Origin: Ailurus styani
Lineage: Eukaryota > Chordata > Mammalia > Carnivora > Ailuridae
DNA length: 64,000 nucleotides
Reading direction: 5' to 3'
Assembly (NCBI GenBank): GCA_002007465.1
Contig: LNAC01000032.1
Location: 6,540,889-6,604,888 of the forward strand
The translations under genes and the position numbers were made by a program. Positions 1-13,000 of this stretch are shown here, piece after piece (within the stretch, counting starts at the first letter, position 1; every line of letters starts with the position of its first letter). The notes under the pieces were generated by a model, which saw only the letters and a program-made list of their open reading frames with translations, did not search any database and was not told the DNA's origin.

Positions 1-782
1 AAACCATCTGCCAGCCTTTCTCTTTACCTTTCTAAAAGAAATAAAACTGACAAGTGGTTGAAGACCAAATGGCAGACATCATGCTAAAGAGCTCTAGGAA
101 CATTAATTAGTCATCCTAAAAATTCTTTAAAGTAGGTGCTGTTTTTTAGCTCAGCAAGTAGTTATGAAGCCAGTAGTTGAGCCACACAGATGTGCCTCCT
201 GTCCTGAGTCCATGATTGAAACAACACTCACATTCTTAGTCTCTGCTTTAAGTTTGCCTCTCTTCTTCCACCATTTCTGCCTCACCGTTCACAATGATCT
301 TACTGTTCATAAGCTGGATTTGGTTTATTTAAATAATAATTCAAATAAAGCTTAATTATTTAAATTATTCAGGGATTACATTTTTAGAAATCAGAGCTGC
401 ATTCAAAAGCTTTAGAAAAAAATGTCAAATTCTAAGAAAAACCACGAAATGACACACCAAGAGGTTAGCAAATACTTTAGAATGATAGATAAGGAAATAA
501 AGGTACATCCTGAAATAAAGTTTGTCTACTGAGAATCCTCCATGCAATCCTTACTAGAACCCAAAGAGATCAGAAAACAAAACTGAAGGTAAAGTTAAAG
601 AGGATAATACACAGTTAAAGGGATGGTGACAATAAAAACGTTGCCTTTCCTCTATCAAATCTTTGCTTAATTTTAATGTCTTCCCCATCCCCTTCCCCGC
701 CAGCCTGAGGAAACTTTTCCTGAAAGCTGCTTCAGTAGATCATATATTACTAACATAGCTAAATTTTATTTCTTTTCCATAG
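1..782 (+). other. CENPE: CENPE intron, 3' end
   Basis: This is AT-rich intronic sequence upstream of the first visible exon. It ends in the pyrimidine-rich tract and acceptor tttcttttccatag at 769-782. I see no coding exon, SINE or LTR in it. Confidence 0.7.
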
Positions 783-1091
783 ATGCATGATAAATCTGAA
801 GAGCTCTGTATAATTACATCAGAAAGAGACAAGTTGTTTTCTGAAGTAGTTCAAAAGGAAAGTAGGATTCAAGATTTACTTGAAGAAATTGGGAAAACTA
901 AAAATGACCTAGCAACTACCCAGTTGAATTATGAAAGCACCGATCAAGAATTCCAAGATTTTAAAAATCAACATATTGATTTTGAGCAAAAGTATATGAT
1001 GGTCCTTGAGGAGAATGCAAGAATGAATCAGGAAATAGGAAATCTCTCTAAACAAGCTCAAAAACTTGGCTTGGATACTTTGAACACAGAG
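783..1091 (+). CDS. CENPE: CENPE window exon 1 (103 codons)
   Basis: Rod coiled coil, starting [19 protein letters not shown] and ending [10 protein letters not shown]. The acceptor ends at 782 and the donor is gag|gttggt at 1092. Phase 0-0. The initial ATG is an internal methionine, not the translation start. The frame runs on without a stop through the following 117-nt intron. Confidence 0.95.
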
Positions 1092-4000
1092 GTTGGTACA
1101 AGAGAGTCCCTTCTAGGAAAGCAATCTTTAGCCTTCTGGGGTTTGGCTTCCATATATATACACCACAGAATGCTCTGCTTTTCACATTTACTTTTTCTTG
1201 TTTTAAAGCTTTCTCCCAAATCTAAAGAACTTCAGCAGAAAACAACTGAGAGTCAAAAAAGGTCAAATGAAGTGGAAGAGCTGACGAAACAATTAGAAAA
1301 TAGAGATTTGAGGCTGCAAACTATGGAAAAGGAAAAAACACTGATCGCTGAGCAACTTCAACAAACTTTAGCAGAATTAAGAACCTTAACCCAAGAAAAG
1401 GAGGACCTAAAACAACTCCAAGAGAGCCTGCAGATTGAGAGGGACCAGCTCAAAAGTGACATTCAGGATACTGTAAACATGGTAAGGCTTTGACTGAATA
1501 AACTCTGAAAACTCAGAGCCTCTTTACAAACAGTACTTAGGATTAAGTCATCACTTAGGATTAATGATCAAGTAGTCCCTACACAATTACTTCCACTGTT
1601 TCACATTATTCTAATCGAAATTGTTTTGTTTCTCTGACAAAGAATATAGATACCCAAGAACAATTAAGAAATGCTCTTGAGTCTTTGAAACAACACCAAG
1701 AAACAATTAACATGCTAAAAATGAAAATTTCTGAGGAAACTTCCAAGAGTTTGCATACAGAGGAAGACCTAGGTGAAACTAAGGATGAATTCCAGGAAAA
1801 GGTAAATGGGGTTTCCATTCAAAGTTTCTATACATGTGTAGATGAGCTTTCTCTTTTACCTCAAACACTTAAATACATACTGATAATCTCAATCTTATTA
1901 TTTACAGTGCTAATAACTAACAATACTTTACAAGTATAACCCTAATGTCTTTCAGATAATTTCAGATATAACTGCTTATAATCAACTCAGGAAAAAAGGC
2001 AAAAATTAATTCAAACTTTGAGCTGATATTTTCTGAGGCCTGATGTATTTTAAATGTCTTTAAAAACCCTTCTGAATTCTAAGAATATAAGAAAGATTGC
2101 TTATTATTAACCATGTTTAAAATATTTGTTTTATGTCAGATTTTACATATTAACTTGCTTAAAGATCCCTACGAAATCAATCTGTATATTTTATTTATGC
2201 CTGTTTCTTGGTCTTGTGCCATAATTTTAATGTCAGGTGCTTAAATCTCACCTTAATTTATTCTAAATAGTATGTTTCATTTTATTCTGAGACCTTAGGA
2301 GAATAAGGTCTTAACTGGTTAATTATATGCAAGAAAGGCTAGGAGATGCTAATGATTTTTTTTTCTTTTTTTTAAGAGCGATGTATTAGTCCACTAGGGC
2401 TGCCATCACAAAATATCACAGACTGCTGGCTAAAACAACAGAAATTTACTTTCTCCTGGTTGTGGAGGCTAGAAGTCCAAGGTTAAGGTGCTAGAAAATT
2501 TAGTTTCTGTTAAGTCTTCTCTTCCCTGCATGCAGATGGCACCTTCCCTCTGTGTCCTCACAGGACCTTTCTCCTATGCTTGAGCAGAGAAAGAGCACTG
2601 GTGTTTCTTCCTCTACTTAAAAGGACACCAATCTTGGGGCACCTGGGTGGCTCAGTTGGTTGGGTGACCGATTCCTGATTTCAGGTCAGGTCTTCATCTC
2701 AGGGTTGTGAGTTTGAACCCCACATCTGGCTCCGCGCTGGGCATGGTGCCGAATGAATGAATGAATGGATACCAATCCTATGGGATTAGGGCCCCAGTTT
2801 TATTACCTCATTTAACCTTAATTTCCCTCCTTAAAGGCTTTGTCTTCACATATAGTCACATGGGGGTTAGGGCTTCAACATGAATATTGGGAGCAAACAA
2901 TTCATTCTGTAACAGGTAATTACCTATAATTTTATACAATGGATTCATTTACTATATACATTTCTACTTTTCAAAAATGCCTTTGATATATATTATCAAC
3001 AGGATATTTTATGCTGTCTTTAAATTTTATGCACTTAATACTATTTAATCCAGAATATTTGCTACAAGGAATTTAAAACATCCATCAGTGGGAGACTGGT
3101 GAAATAATCTTTCATACATCCATATCTTGGAATTGTATATGTATATATAATATGTATGTATATAGATAATGCAACTGTGTTTTATAGAGTCATAAAATTT
3201 TTTAGAACTGCATATTATATGCAAACAAAAAATCACCAGAATGGACATATTATTAAATAAAAACAAGTACTGCTTCAGGATAATTCAGTAAGTTCCAAAT
3301 AAACCTCTTTATGGATTTGTATGCTATTACTCTATATAATGAGGGTTTTTTCCCCATTTGCCCTGGGGTACAGTATTCTTGCCTTGGAAAAGCTTTCCCT
3401 CTCCCTCCCTATGCTTCAGTACTTCTCCTAGAAAAGCATTTTCACTTGTTCTATATCTTGTGTTCTCAGCTTATCTACAGTTTGGATCAATCAAATGAGC
3501 CAAAGGCATTTGACTTTGATTTGAAATTTGTAACTTTCACTTTTATTGGGAGAAGGTTTTTTGAAAAGATTTTTGAAAGTAAGATACAACAATTAATAGC
3601 TGCTTTTAAACAACTGCAAAAATGCAATCATAGGGCCTCATGAGAAGGGGTGTAATAGCAAAGGAGTAAGGGAAAAGGAGAGTTCTATTCACTGGGACCA
3701 GCTGGTGTGTGGTATTAAGTTTATGTTAGAATCATCTGTGTTGATAGAAAAAGGTCCAACTGGGGCTTTTTTGTTTCTCAAGGGTTTCTCAAACCTGGGA
3801 TGGAAGGCTGGGGTCAGCTTGGTCTTCTGTTACCATGTTCATGATGGAATCCCACACGGACCCCTCTGTTCATCTGGGCCGCACAGCGCTGCATTAGTCA
3901 GTCTCTCATGAATCCCCTGAAAGTGCCCACTTTGAATCCTTGATGTTTCTCTCTCTAGAAATGTAGTTTCTCTAGTGTCTTGCAACTGAAGGTTTAAACA

Positions 4001-7000
4001 ATGATTACTAAGTTTATCTCATATAAAGGACACAATCCTTTTTATTTAATAATAAAATCTGTTAGATTTTCTCATGGTAGCTGAAATACTTTCTAGGCTG
4101 AGTTTAGTTCTGAAATATCATTTGGGTATTCTCACATACTTTGTCTCAGCCTGCTTTGTCTTTGTTTACATTCCTATATTTAGAAGCACAGACAGAAGAT
4201 TCTAAAGTGCAGTATCTGACAAACCAGTCCCAATGACTGTGTGTTCCTTACCTTCAGTTCTAACATAGTTAGCTCTGTATTTGCCATCGTTAGAAACTCA
4301 TGCATACTGCCAACAGTAAGAGAATTGTTAAAGTATGGTTTGTCTAAACACTTTCTAAACAATTGAGCAACCACTAAAAATTATAATTTGAAGATTATGT
4401 AACAGCATGGGAAAATGTATTTGATATAAATGGAAAAAAACAAAGTTGAATTCTATATATATGTTAATCATAATTACTGTGTTCAAAAAATTTTTTTCAA
4501 GGACAGACTCTAAAAGCAAATATTCTAGAATTCTAGTAGTGGGTTGTGTGAAGCCAGTAACATTGGATGATTTTTTTTCTCTTTATTTTTCAATTTTTTT
4601 CCAATATAATTATAAATTATTATAATAACTTTTTTTAAAAGCTTTATTTATTTGAGAGAGAGAGTGCATGGGGAGGGGCAGAGGGAGAGGAAAAGAGAAT
4701 CTCAAGCAGACTCCCTGCTGAATGTGATACCTGACACAGGGCTAGATCTAAACAACCCTGAGATCATAACCCAAGCCAAAATCAAGAGTTGGATGCTTCA
4801 CTGACTGAGCCACCCAGGTACCCCTATTATGACAACTTTTTAAAACATATTTGAAACGTTTTAAAATACAGCCAATATGGAGCTGTATTTATTTCCTGGA
4901 TGTGTAAGGTTATATAGTGATACCCTAATTTCATATGATTTTAATATCAGTCTTTGTTTCACTTTATCAAGAAGTATACGTATTAGGTTACCTTTGCTTA
5001 AGACTTGTTTATGGATAAATGAATTTATATAACATGCTTCTCTTTAGCAGTATATAAAAAATATATTTTTTTAAAAGGTAGATTTTACTACTATAATATG
5101 AAATCTATTTTTATCAAAGTGATTTGCCCTCTCACACGATAAAACTCCAAACTTCTCCACTGCTTCTGAAAATAATGATTTGTTGGAAATGGATAGAGAA
5201 TCATTTCCAGCTTTTGATGGAAAGAAAATGGTGGAGTTCAAGGTGGCTTACTCTTTCTTAAAATTAGGTTCATCATACATGAAGACAATTGTTAATTATC
5301 TACAGCTGTCCAGGTAGTTCTTATCCATGAAAAAGAGTATGCTTAAGGGCACAAACTCTGGAGCCAGACCTCTTGGCTTCAAAACCTGAGTGACCTTGGG
5401 CAAAATGACCTATCATCCTCTCTCAGATTCAATTTCCTCATCTGTTGAATGGAAATAATACTAGTACCTACCTCATCAGGTTAGAGTGAAGATTTAATGT
5501 GTCAATATATGAAAATAGTGCTGGTAAAAAATAAGTAATGTAAGTTTTGGCCATTCTTATTGTTATTAAAATTGTTACTGTCTGAGAAATTCTTCTTTAT
5601 TATATTTTAGATGGTTGACACAGATAAAAAACAGAATTTGAAAGCCAAAAATACTCAAGCACTGATTGCGAATGTTGAAGATAATGAGCTAACTGAGCAA
5701 CAGAGAAAGATATTTTCTGTAATACAGGAGAAAAATGAACTGCAACAAATGTTAGAGAGTATTACAGCAGAAAAGGAACAATTACAGACTGACCTAAGGG
5801 AAAACATTGAAATGGTAGGATTTAGCACTGTATGCTTAGCAATGTGTTTTTGTCATGTACGTTGTGGATTTTTACGACTTTACTGAAGCATAATTTACAT
5901 AATGTACCTGATACAAGTGTACAGTCTGTTGACTTTTGACAAATGTCTCTTCTTGTGTACCCTCCACCCCAGTCAAGCTATAGAACATTTGCCTCTCCCT
6001 ACAGAGTTCTCTTGTACCTTGACCCACTCAATTCTAATCTCACTGTCTACCCCATATAGTCACTGTCCTGATGGTTTTTAACCATAGGACACTTTGTCTC
6101 TTCTAAAACTCCATACAAATAGAATCATACAGCATGTACTCTTTTGTACCTTACTTTTTTACACTCCTTTTTATTGCTAGATAGTGTTCCATTTATGAAT
6201 AGGCCACAGGTTGTTTAGCCTTTCTCCTGTTGATGGAAACTTGAGTTCTGTCCACTGTTTGGCTGTTTTGAGTGAAGCTGCTTTAAACATTCTTACACAA
6301 AACTTATTACGAACATTTGTTAAGAAAATTTCTCTAGGGTGTCTAAATGGACTAGCAAGGTCATAGCAAATTACTAGACTGATTTTCAAAGTAGTTGTAC
6401 CATTTTACATTCCCATCAGCAAATTAAGAGAATTCTGATGGCTCTACATCCTCACCAATGCTTCATATTATTGGTTTTTTGAATTTTAGTCATCTTATTG
6501 GGTATGTACCTCATGGTTTTCATTTGTTCTCCCCAATGATTAAGGATCTTGATCATCTTTTCATATGCTTATTGGCCATTGCATATCTTTCTATAAATTA
6601 TCTGTTCTCTCAGTGGTGTGTCATAGATTTTAGTGTACAGGTCTTTATCCACATTTTGTTAAATTTGTTCTTAAATGTTTCTTTTTTATTCTGTTGTAAT
6701 TTTTAAACTTCATTTTTAATTATTCATTGTTAATGTTTGCCATATTGTTAAATCTACTTTAGTTTTTGTTTCCATATTTAGGGACAATATAGTATGTGTA
6801 GATTGAAATTCACATTTTTAGAAGTTTGCTGTGGATTATGGGAGAACCTGACCTTTTGTGTAATTTTCCATATTTCTTGGGGTTGTCTGATCAAAAGAGC
6901 TAAGTTTAAAGAAGAATACAGACAAAAGTCATAGTCTATTCTTGGTCTCATGTTTGCAGTGTTTTTGTGGTCATGTTAGGACTGTCACTGTTTAAGCTTG

Positions 7001-10000
7001 TAACTAGCGTTAGCCCAAGTCATGCTAGCAAAGGATAGCTGCCATTTTGAGCTTGCTGTTAACTGGTGTCCTAAATCATAACCATTCTAGCATATAAAAA
7101 GCCCATAACTAGTCTTGTCATCAGTCCATGAATGTCAGAAATAGTCTCCTTTGGCTTAAGGGTAGAAAATGGGCAAACCTCTCAAGATAAAATACTAAAT
7201 CCAGGTCTAATTTTCAGGAGAGGAATATAAGTGGAGCAATAAAGAAAACAGCATAAAAAGCAGGTGCTTGGCATTTATATGATTAAATTAAAGACTCTTT
7301 AAGATTGTCTTTTCCAATAGAATTTTCCACTATTTCTTCATTTTTAGACTGAAGTAAATGCTGATTTTTACCTGACTTTATAAATGTAAGGTAATATTTA
7401 TCTTAATCTCGAGTTTTTTAAAATTCTAGACTATTGAAAACCAAGAAGAATTAAGAATTCTTAGAGTTGAACTTAAAAAGCAACAAGAGCTCGTCGTACA
7501 GGAAAAGAACCACACCACAAAGAAAGAGGAAGAGCTTTCTAGGACCTATGAGAAATTAGTAGAAGTTGAAGAAAAGCTAAAGGAAAAGGTGAATTTTTAA
7601 AGTTAGCTTCCTAGCCATATTATATTTTCTGACTAAACTTTTTTTTTAACACATTTTGAATGCTCTAGAGCTAAATTCTAAAAATAGCATGTCTCTCCCA
7701 AATGAACACATCTTAATGCTAATATTGTGGACAGTTTCAACTCATACCTATATCTTAATCAACACTCTTTGTGAGGATTATATTATCCTCATCTTCAGAT
7801 GAGAAAGAAGGCCTTGATTCGTCTAAATGATCATATAATATATTCATTCATCAGAAACTTTTCGGGAACTACCATAGCCCAGATGCTGTTCTGTGTGCTT
7901 GAGATCCATTAGTCAATAACACAAAGATCCTGCCTTTATTAAGATATAGTAGTTATTCTTTAAAATGTAAGATTTATGACTATTAACCATCTCTTAGACA
8001 TTTACAGTTTCCTGACTCATTTCTTTTATGGAAGTAAGGTGCCGTTGTAATATTTGTATAAGAGCTAAGACTCTTGTAATAATTGTACTGCCCAAGTACT
8101 TCTAAAGTGTACCCACCAAGAGCTTTCTATTTACTCTAAGGACACTGCCACGTGCATTATAAATGATATATTGTGATTACCATTGCACTTTTGTGGAATG
8201 TTTTTCTCCTAGTAAGTATTCTCTTATTTCTCCTCCCTTTCACTATAACCTAATTAAATTTACTAAAACCTGATGTCTGTTTCATACTCATCCTAAAGAA
8301 GTTAAATTAATAGGCTTATGTAAAAGTTAATGCCTCAGTAATGAGCACTAGGTATTGTATAAGACTAATGAATCACTGACTTCTACCTCTGAAACTAATA
8401 ATACATTATATGTTAATTAATTGAATTAAAAAATAAAGAGATAGACTTATACATATTTATTAACTTAAAAAAAGTTAATGCCTCACTAAAATTAACAACT
8501 CAGGAAACAACACATGTTGGTGAGGATGCAGAGAAAGGGGAACGCTCTTATACTCTTGGTGGAAATGCAAATTGGTACAGCCACTCTGGAAAACAGTATG
8601 GAGGTTCCTCCAAAAGTTAAAAATAGAACTACCCTACAATCCAGCAATAAAACTACTAGGTATTTATCCAAAGGATACAAACTGATTCGAAGGGGCATAT
8701 TCACTCCAGTGTTTATAGCAGCAGTGTCCATAATAGCCACAACATGGAAAGCGCCCAGATGTCTGTCAACAAATGAATGTATAAAGAAGATGTGATGGTA
8801 TATATATTTATAATAGACTATGACTCAGCCATCAAAAAGAATGAAAACTTGCCATTTGCAACGATGTGGATGGAGCTAGAGGTTATTATACTAAGCGAAA
8901 TAAGAGAAAGACAAATACCATATGATTTCACTCATAGGTGGAATTTAAGAAATAAAACAGATGAACATAGGGGAAGGGAAGGAAAAATAAAATAAGACAA
9001 AAACAGAGAGAAGCAAATCATAAATTCTTAACTATAGGAAACAAACCAAAGGTTGCTGGAGCAGAGGCGGGTAGAGGAATGGGGTAATTGGGTGATGGGC
9101 ATTAAGGAGAGAACTTGAAGTAATGAGCACTGGGTGTTATATGCAACTGATAAATCATTAAATTCCACCTCTGAAACTATTAATATACTATATGTTAATT
9201 AAATTGAATTTGAATAAGTTTAATTTTTTAAAAAGTTAATGCCTCAGCGTTTGTTTGAGCTACTCCATAAGGACCTCATTAGAAGTAAAAACAGATTATC
9301 CAAAAAGTTTTTATGAGATGAGGAATTATAGATATTTGGCAACTTTACCTTTCTATTTAATTAGTCTCTTTTCAAGTTTTTCTTATCTTCACTTTGCCTC
9401 CTTGATTAACTTACTGACACTGTATTAGCTTCCTAGACCCTCTGTATCAAATTACCATAAACTTGGTGGCCTAAAGAACAACAGAAATTTATTGTCAGAT
9501 GTCTGAATCTTAGAGGTCCAAAATCAAGTTGCTGGCAATACCATGCTCACTCTGAAGGCTCTAAGAAGAATCTCTTCTTGCATCTAGTAACTATCCTTGG
9601 TTCCCAGCTATCATTGGTGTCCTGGGCTTATAGCTTTATCACTCTTACCTCTGCCTCATCTTCACAGGACTTTCTTTGTGTCTCTGTATGTCCTTTTTGC
9701 CTCTTATAAGGACACTCTCCTTGCATTTAGGGCCCACCCTAATCCAATAGGATTTCTTCTCAGTCCTTAATTACATCTGCAAAAACCATACTTTCAAACA
9801 AGATCATTTTCTAAAATTCTGAATCGACTTGAATTTTGGGTAGGACACTATTCAGCCCACTACAGTCACTCTGCTTAGAAGGATACTTTTAAAGCTGCTT
9901 GTCAGTATACATTGGGCATGTAGACAGGGCTGTGATAATGATTATTTCAGTTCAGCAAAGTACATTTTACATGAGATTTTATGAGTATATAGGCAAATTG

Positions 10001-13000
10001 GTAATTAAAGATTTTATTTCTTAAGAGCCAACAACTACAAGAAAAACAGCTACAACTTCTTAGTGTACAAGAAGAAATGAATGAGATGCAGGAAAAGATG
10101 AATGATATGGAGAATTTGAAGAATGAATTAAGGAACCAAGAATTAACATTAGAACGTGTAGAAATGGAGAGGCTAGAGTTGGCTCAGAAGCTCCATGAAA
10201 ATTATGAGGAAATGAAATCCATAACCAAAGAAAAAAATGATCTAAAGGAATTACAGGAATCATTTGAAATAGAGAGAGAGAAACTTAAAGGATACATAAG
10301 AGAAATCGAAGTTACAGTAAGTTATTACCCATTTCCTTCGTCTATTAAATGTTTCTTTAAAACAGAGCCAGTTGGAAAAGGGGGAGGCAATGTTAGGATG
10401 ATGTGGTTAAAATATTAATTAATATCACTTCCTAATAAAGGGTCTAGAAACAAAAGAAGAACTAAAAATTGCTCACATGCGTCTTAAAGAACAACAAGAA
10501 ACTATTGACGAACTTAGAAAAAACATTTCTGAGAAGACCGCTCAAATAATAAATATTCAGAAGGACTTAGAAAAATCCAATACTGAATTACAAGAAAAGG
10601 TTTGTCTCTTCTCTCCTTTGTCCCTCCTTCTTTCCTTTTTTCTTTGAAGGAAAGATGAGCAATAAATAGTGACTGTGTTAATAGTTCATGCATTTTTGGA
10701 TACTATTTGTTGAGTGTGTAATGTGGCAGGCAGAGTCCTAGGTTATAGAAATAAAATGGGAACAAGGTGAACAACATTTCTATGGTCATAGAGCTTACCC
10801 TAGTGGAAAGAGATAACTGGTAAATAAGCAAACAAATGAATAAGATAATTTAAGATAATGGCAAATGCTATAAAGAAAATGAAACATTTGGATAACTGAA
10901 TGAACCTATGTTAAAGGCTGCTGTGTGCAAGCCCCTGAAACTATGGATATGAATAAGACACTGTTCTCTCCACCTCCCAATATGGGCATATAAAATAATC
11001 CCTCAATTTGAGTAGGACAAATGCAGAAATACAATATGTAACGTTAGATGGAACCATTAATGACCATAGGAAAGGGGAATCAGTCTATAAACAAAAAAAT
11101 TGGCACATAGCATTGGAGCTCATCTGAGAATTAGGGACCATTCATTTATTGAGTTATAATGTGCTCAATGATGACTTTTCTCCTGTGGCATTTGGGAACC
11201 AGTATAGAAATGAAGAAGTGTCCAACTGATGGAATTAACAGTGTGTTAGTCAAGTATAAGAATTGATTCATTTTGGATGTAAACTGGAGCAAAAGAAAAT
11301 TATGGCAAAATATGATCAGCAGAAAAGTCATGAATAGCTTTAGTAGGAATCAAGAGAAAATGAATAAGTTGGTTTTCATGATCCACGGTAGGCTGTGGTT
11401 TCAGAATCACTTTTATTTCTGTGGACAGTATCCTCATCTTTTCCCTTTAAAAAATTATGATAACACAGCAGCAGCTCTTTCTACCCATGGGTCCTGTCCC
11501 CGTGCTTTAACAAAATCACCTTTTTGCACACATAAAAAAAATTATGATAATAATCTCCAGATAGTAACCTTGGTATTTTATGCGTATCACAAGATCCCAG
11601 TGCTTTGTGAGGAACAGGAACTATTGCCTCACGTGAAAGAACTCAGTGATACTCAGGGAACAATGGATGAAGTGGAGCTATCGGAAAAGCAACCCAAAAC
11701 CAAGGATTCAATGACACCAGCACGCATAGAAACAGAAAGGATCGAGTTGACTGAAAACATTCCAGAAAGTCATGAAGAAACAAAATCTCTGACTGAGGAA
11801 AGAGACAAACTTCAAACGATAAAAGAAGCAGTTCAGATTGGACAAGATCAGCTGCAAGAAGACATTAAAGAAATGTTAGCTAAAGTAAGTTTCATCCTTT
11901 CCTTCCTTTTAATAAGTATTTTATAAGAATCAAATCTTTGGGAAAGGAAGCCCTAGTGTTATAGTTATGATGTTATTATCATGTTTTCTTTAAATGTCTG
12001 TTGATTATGAAGTGATTGGAAACAGACTAAAATTACAAATAGTAAAAAATTGTTGAAATTGAGAGAAAATGTTTCAGAGAGGACAGCAGTCTTCTTATAT
12101 TTAAAAATGTTTTAGAAAAAAGCAATGCTAAATTGTAGGAAAGGATAAAGCCAGAAAAACCATTTTCTTTCCTTCTTTAAATCTATTCCTACTGCATCTC
12201 ATAAGGCACTTCCTTAATACCTGAGACTAAAATCTGAGAATCACCCTTCCTTCCCAGTATCCTTTCCTCCTACTCATTCTATAATCCAAGCACCAAACCT
12301 TGTTGATTTTAAGGTGTGTGTGTGTGTGTGTACGTGTGTGTGCGTGCATGCAAGCTTGTGTGTGTGTGTGAAATCTTCCATCTTTTCTCCCCACATTGCC
12401 AACACCTTAATCCAAACGACCATTAGTTCTGTCCCTGGCTTTCTGCAATAGCCTCCTTATTGGTCTCCCCATATTCATTCCTGTACTTCTGTAATTCATT
12501 TCCTATTCTGAACCCAAGCAATCTTTTCATCCTAAAACCCTTTAATAGTCCATCACTACTCTTGAACTGAAGACTGGAATTCTTCACATGACCGCTCAGG
12601 TCCTGGGGCCCATTCCTTGCTGGTCTCCAGCCTCATTTCTGTTCACTCTTAGCCCTGCTCATGATGCTCCAGGCTTGTGCTTCCTCATCTCGTCGCTTCC
12701 AGATGTATTGGTCTCCCTGCCTGCAGCATTTGCATATGCCCTTGCCTAACTAATGCTGTCATCCTTTAGTTCTCAACTGAAGCTTTCCATCCCCCAGGAA
12801 GCCCTTCCTAATCACTCGGTAAATTAGGTTTGCCACATACCCTGCAGGAACCCAGAACCTCTGTTGGTAAGATTTGGCATAAGGTCTGCATTTCCCTCTA
12901 AAGTGCAAGTCCAAAAAGGCAAAGATCATGTAAGTCTCTTTTACCATTGTATCTCCAGCGTCTCATAGGGTAGTGAAAAAACAATGAGCCCTCAGGAAAT

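Noticed and set aside
8492..8995. Frames of 93, 82 and 72 codons
   Set aside because: They are remnants of L1 ORF2 and the 3'UTR.
11273..11593. N-terminal half of a 217-codon frame running into CENPE exon 8
   Set aside because: Only the part after the acceptor at 11594 resembles CENPE. The upstream part is intron that happens to be open.
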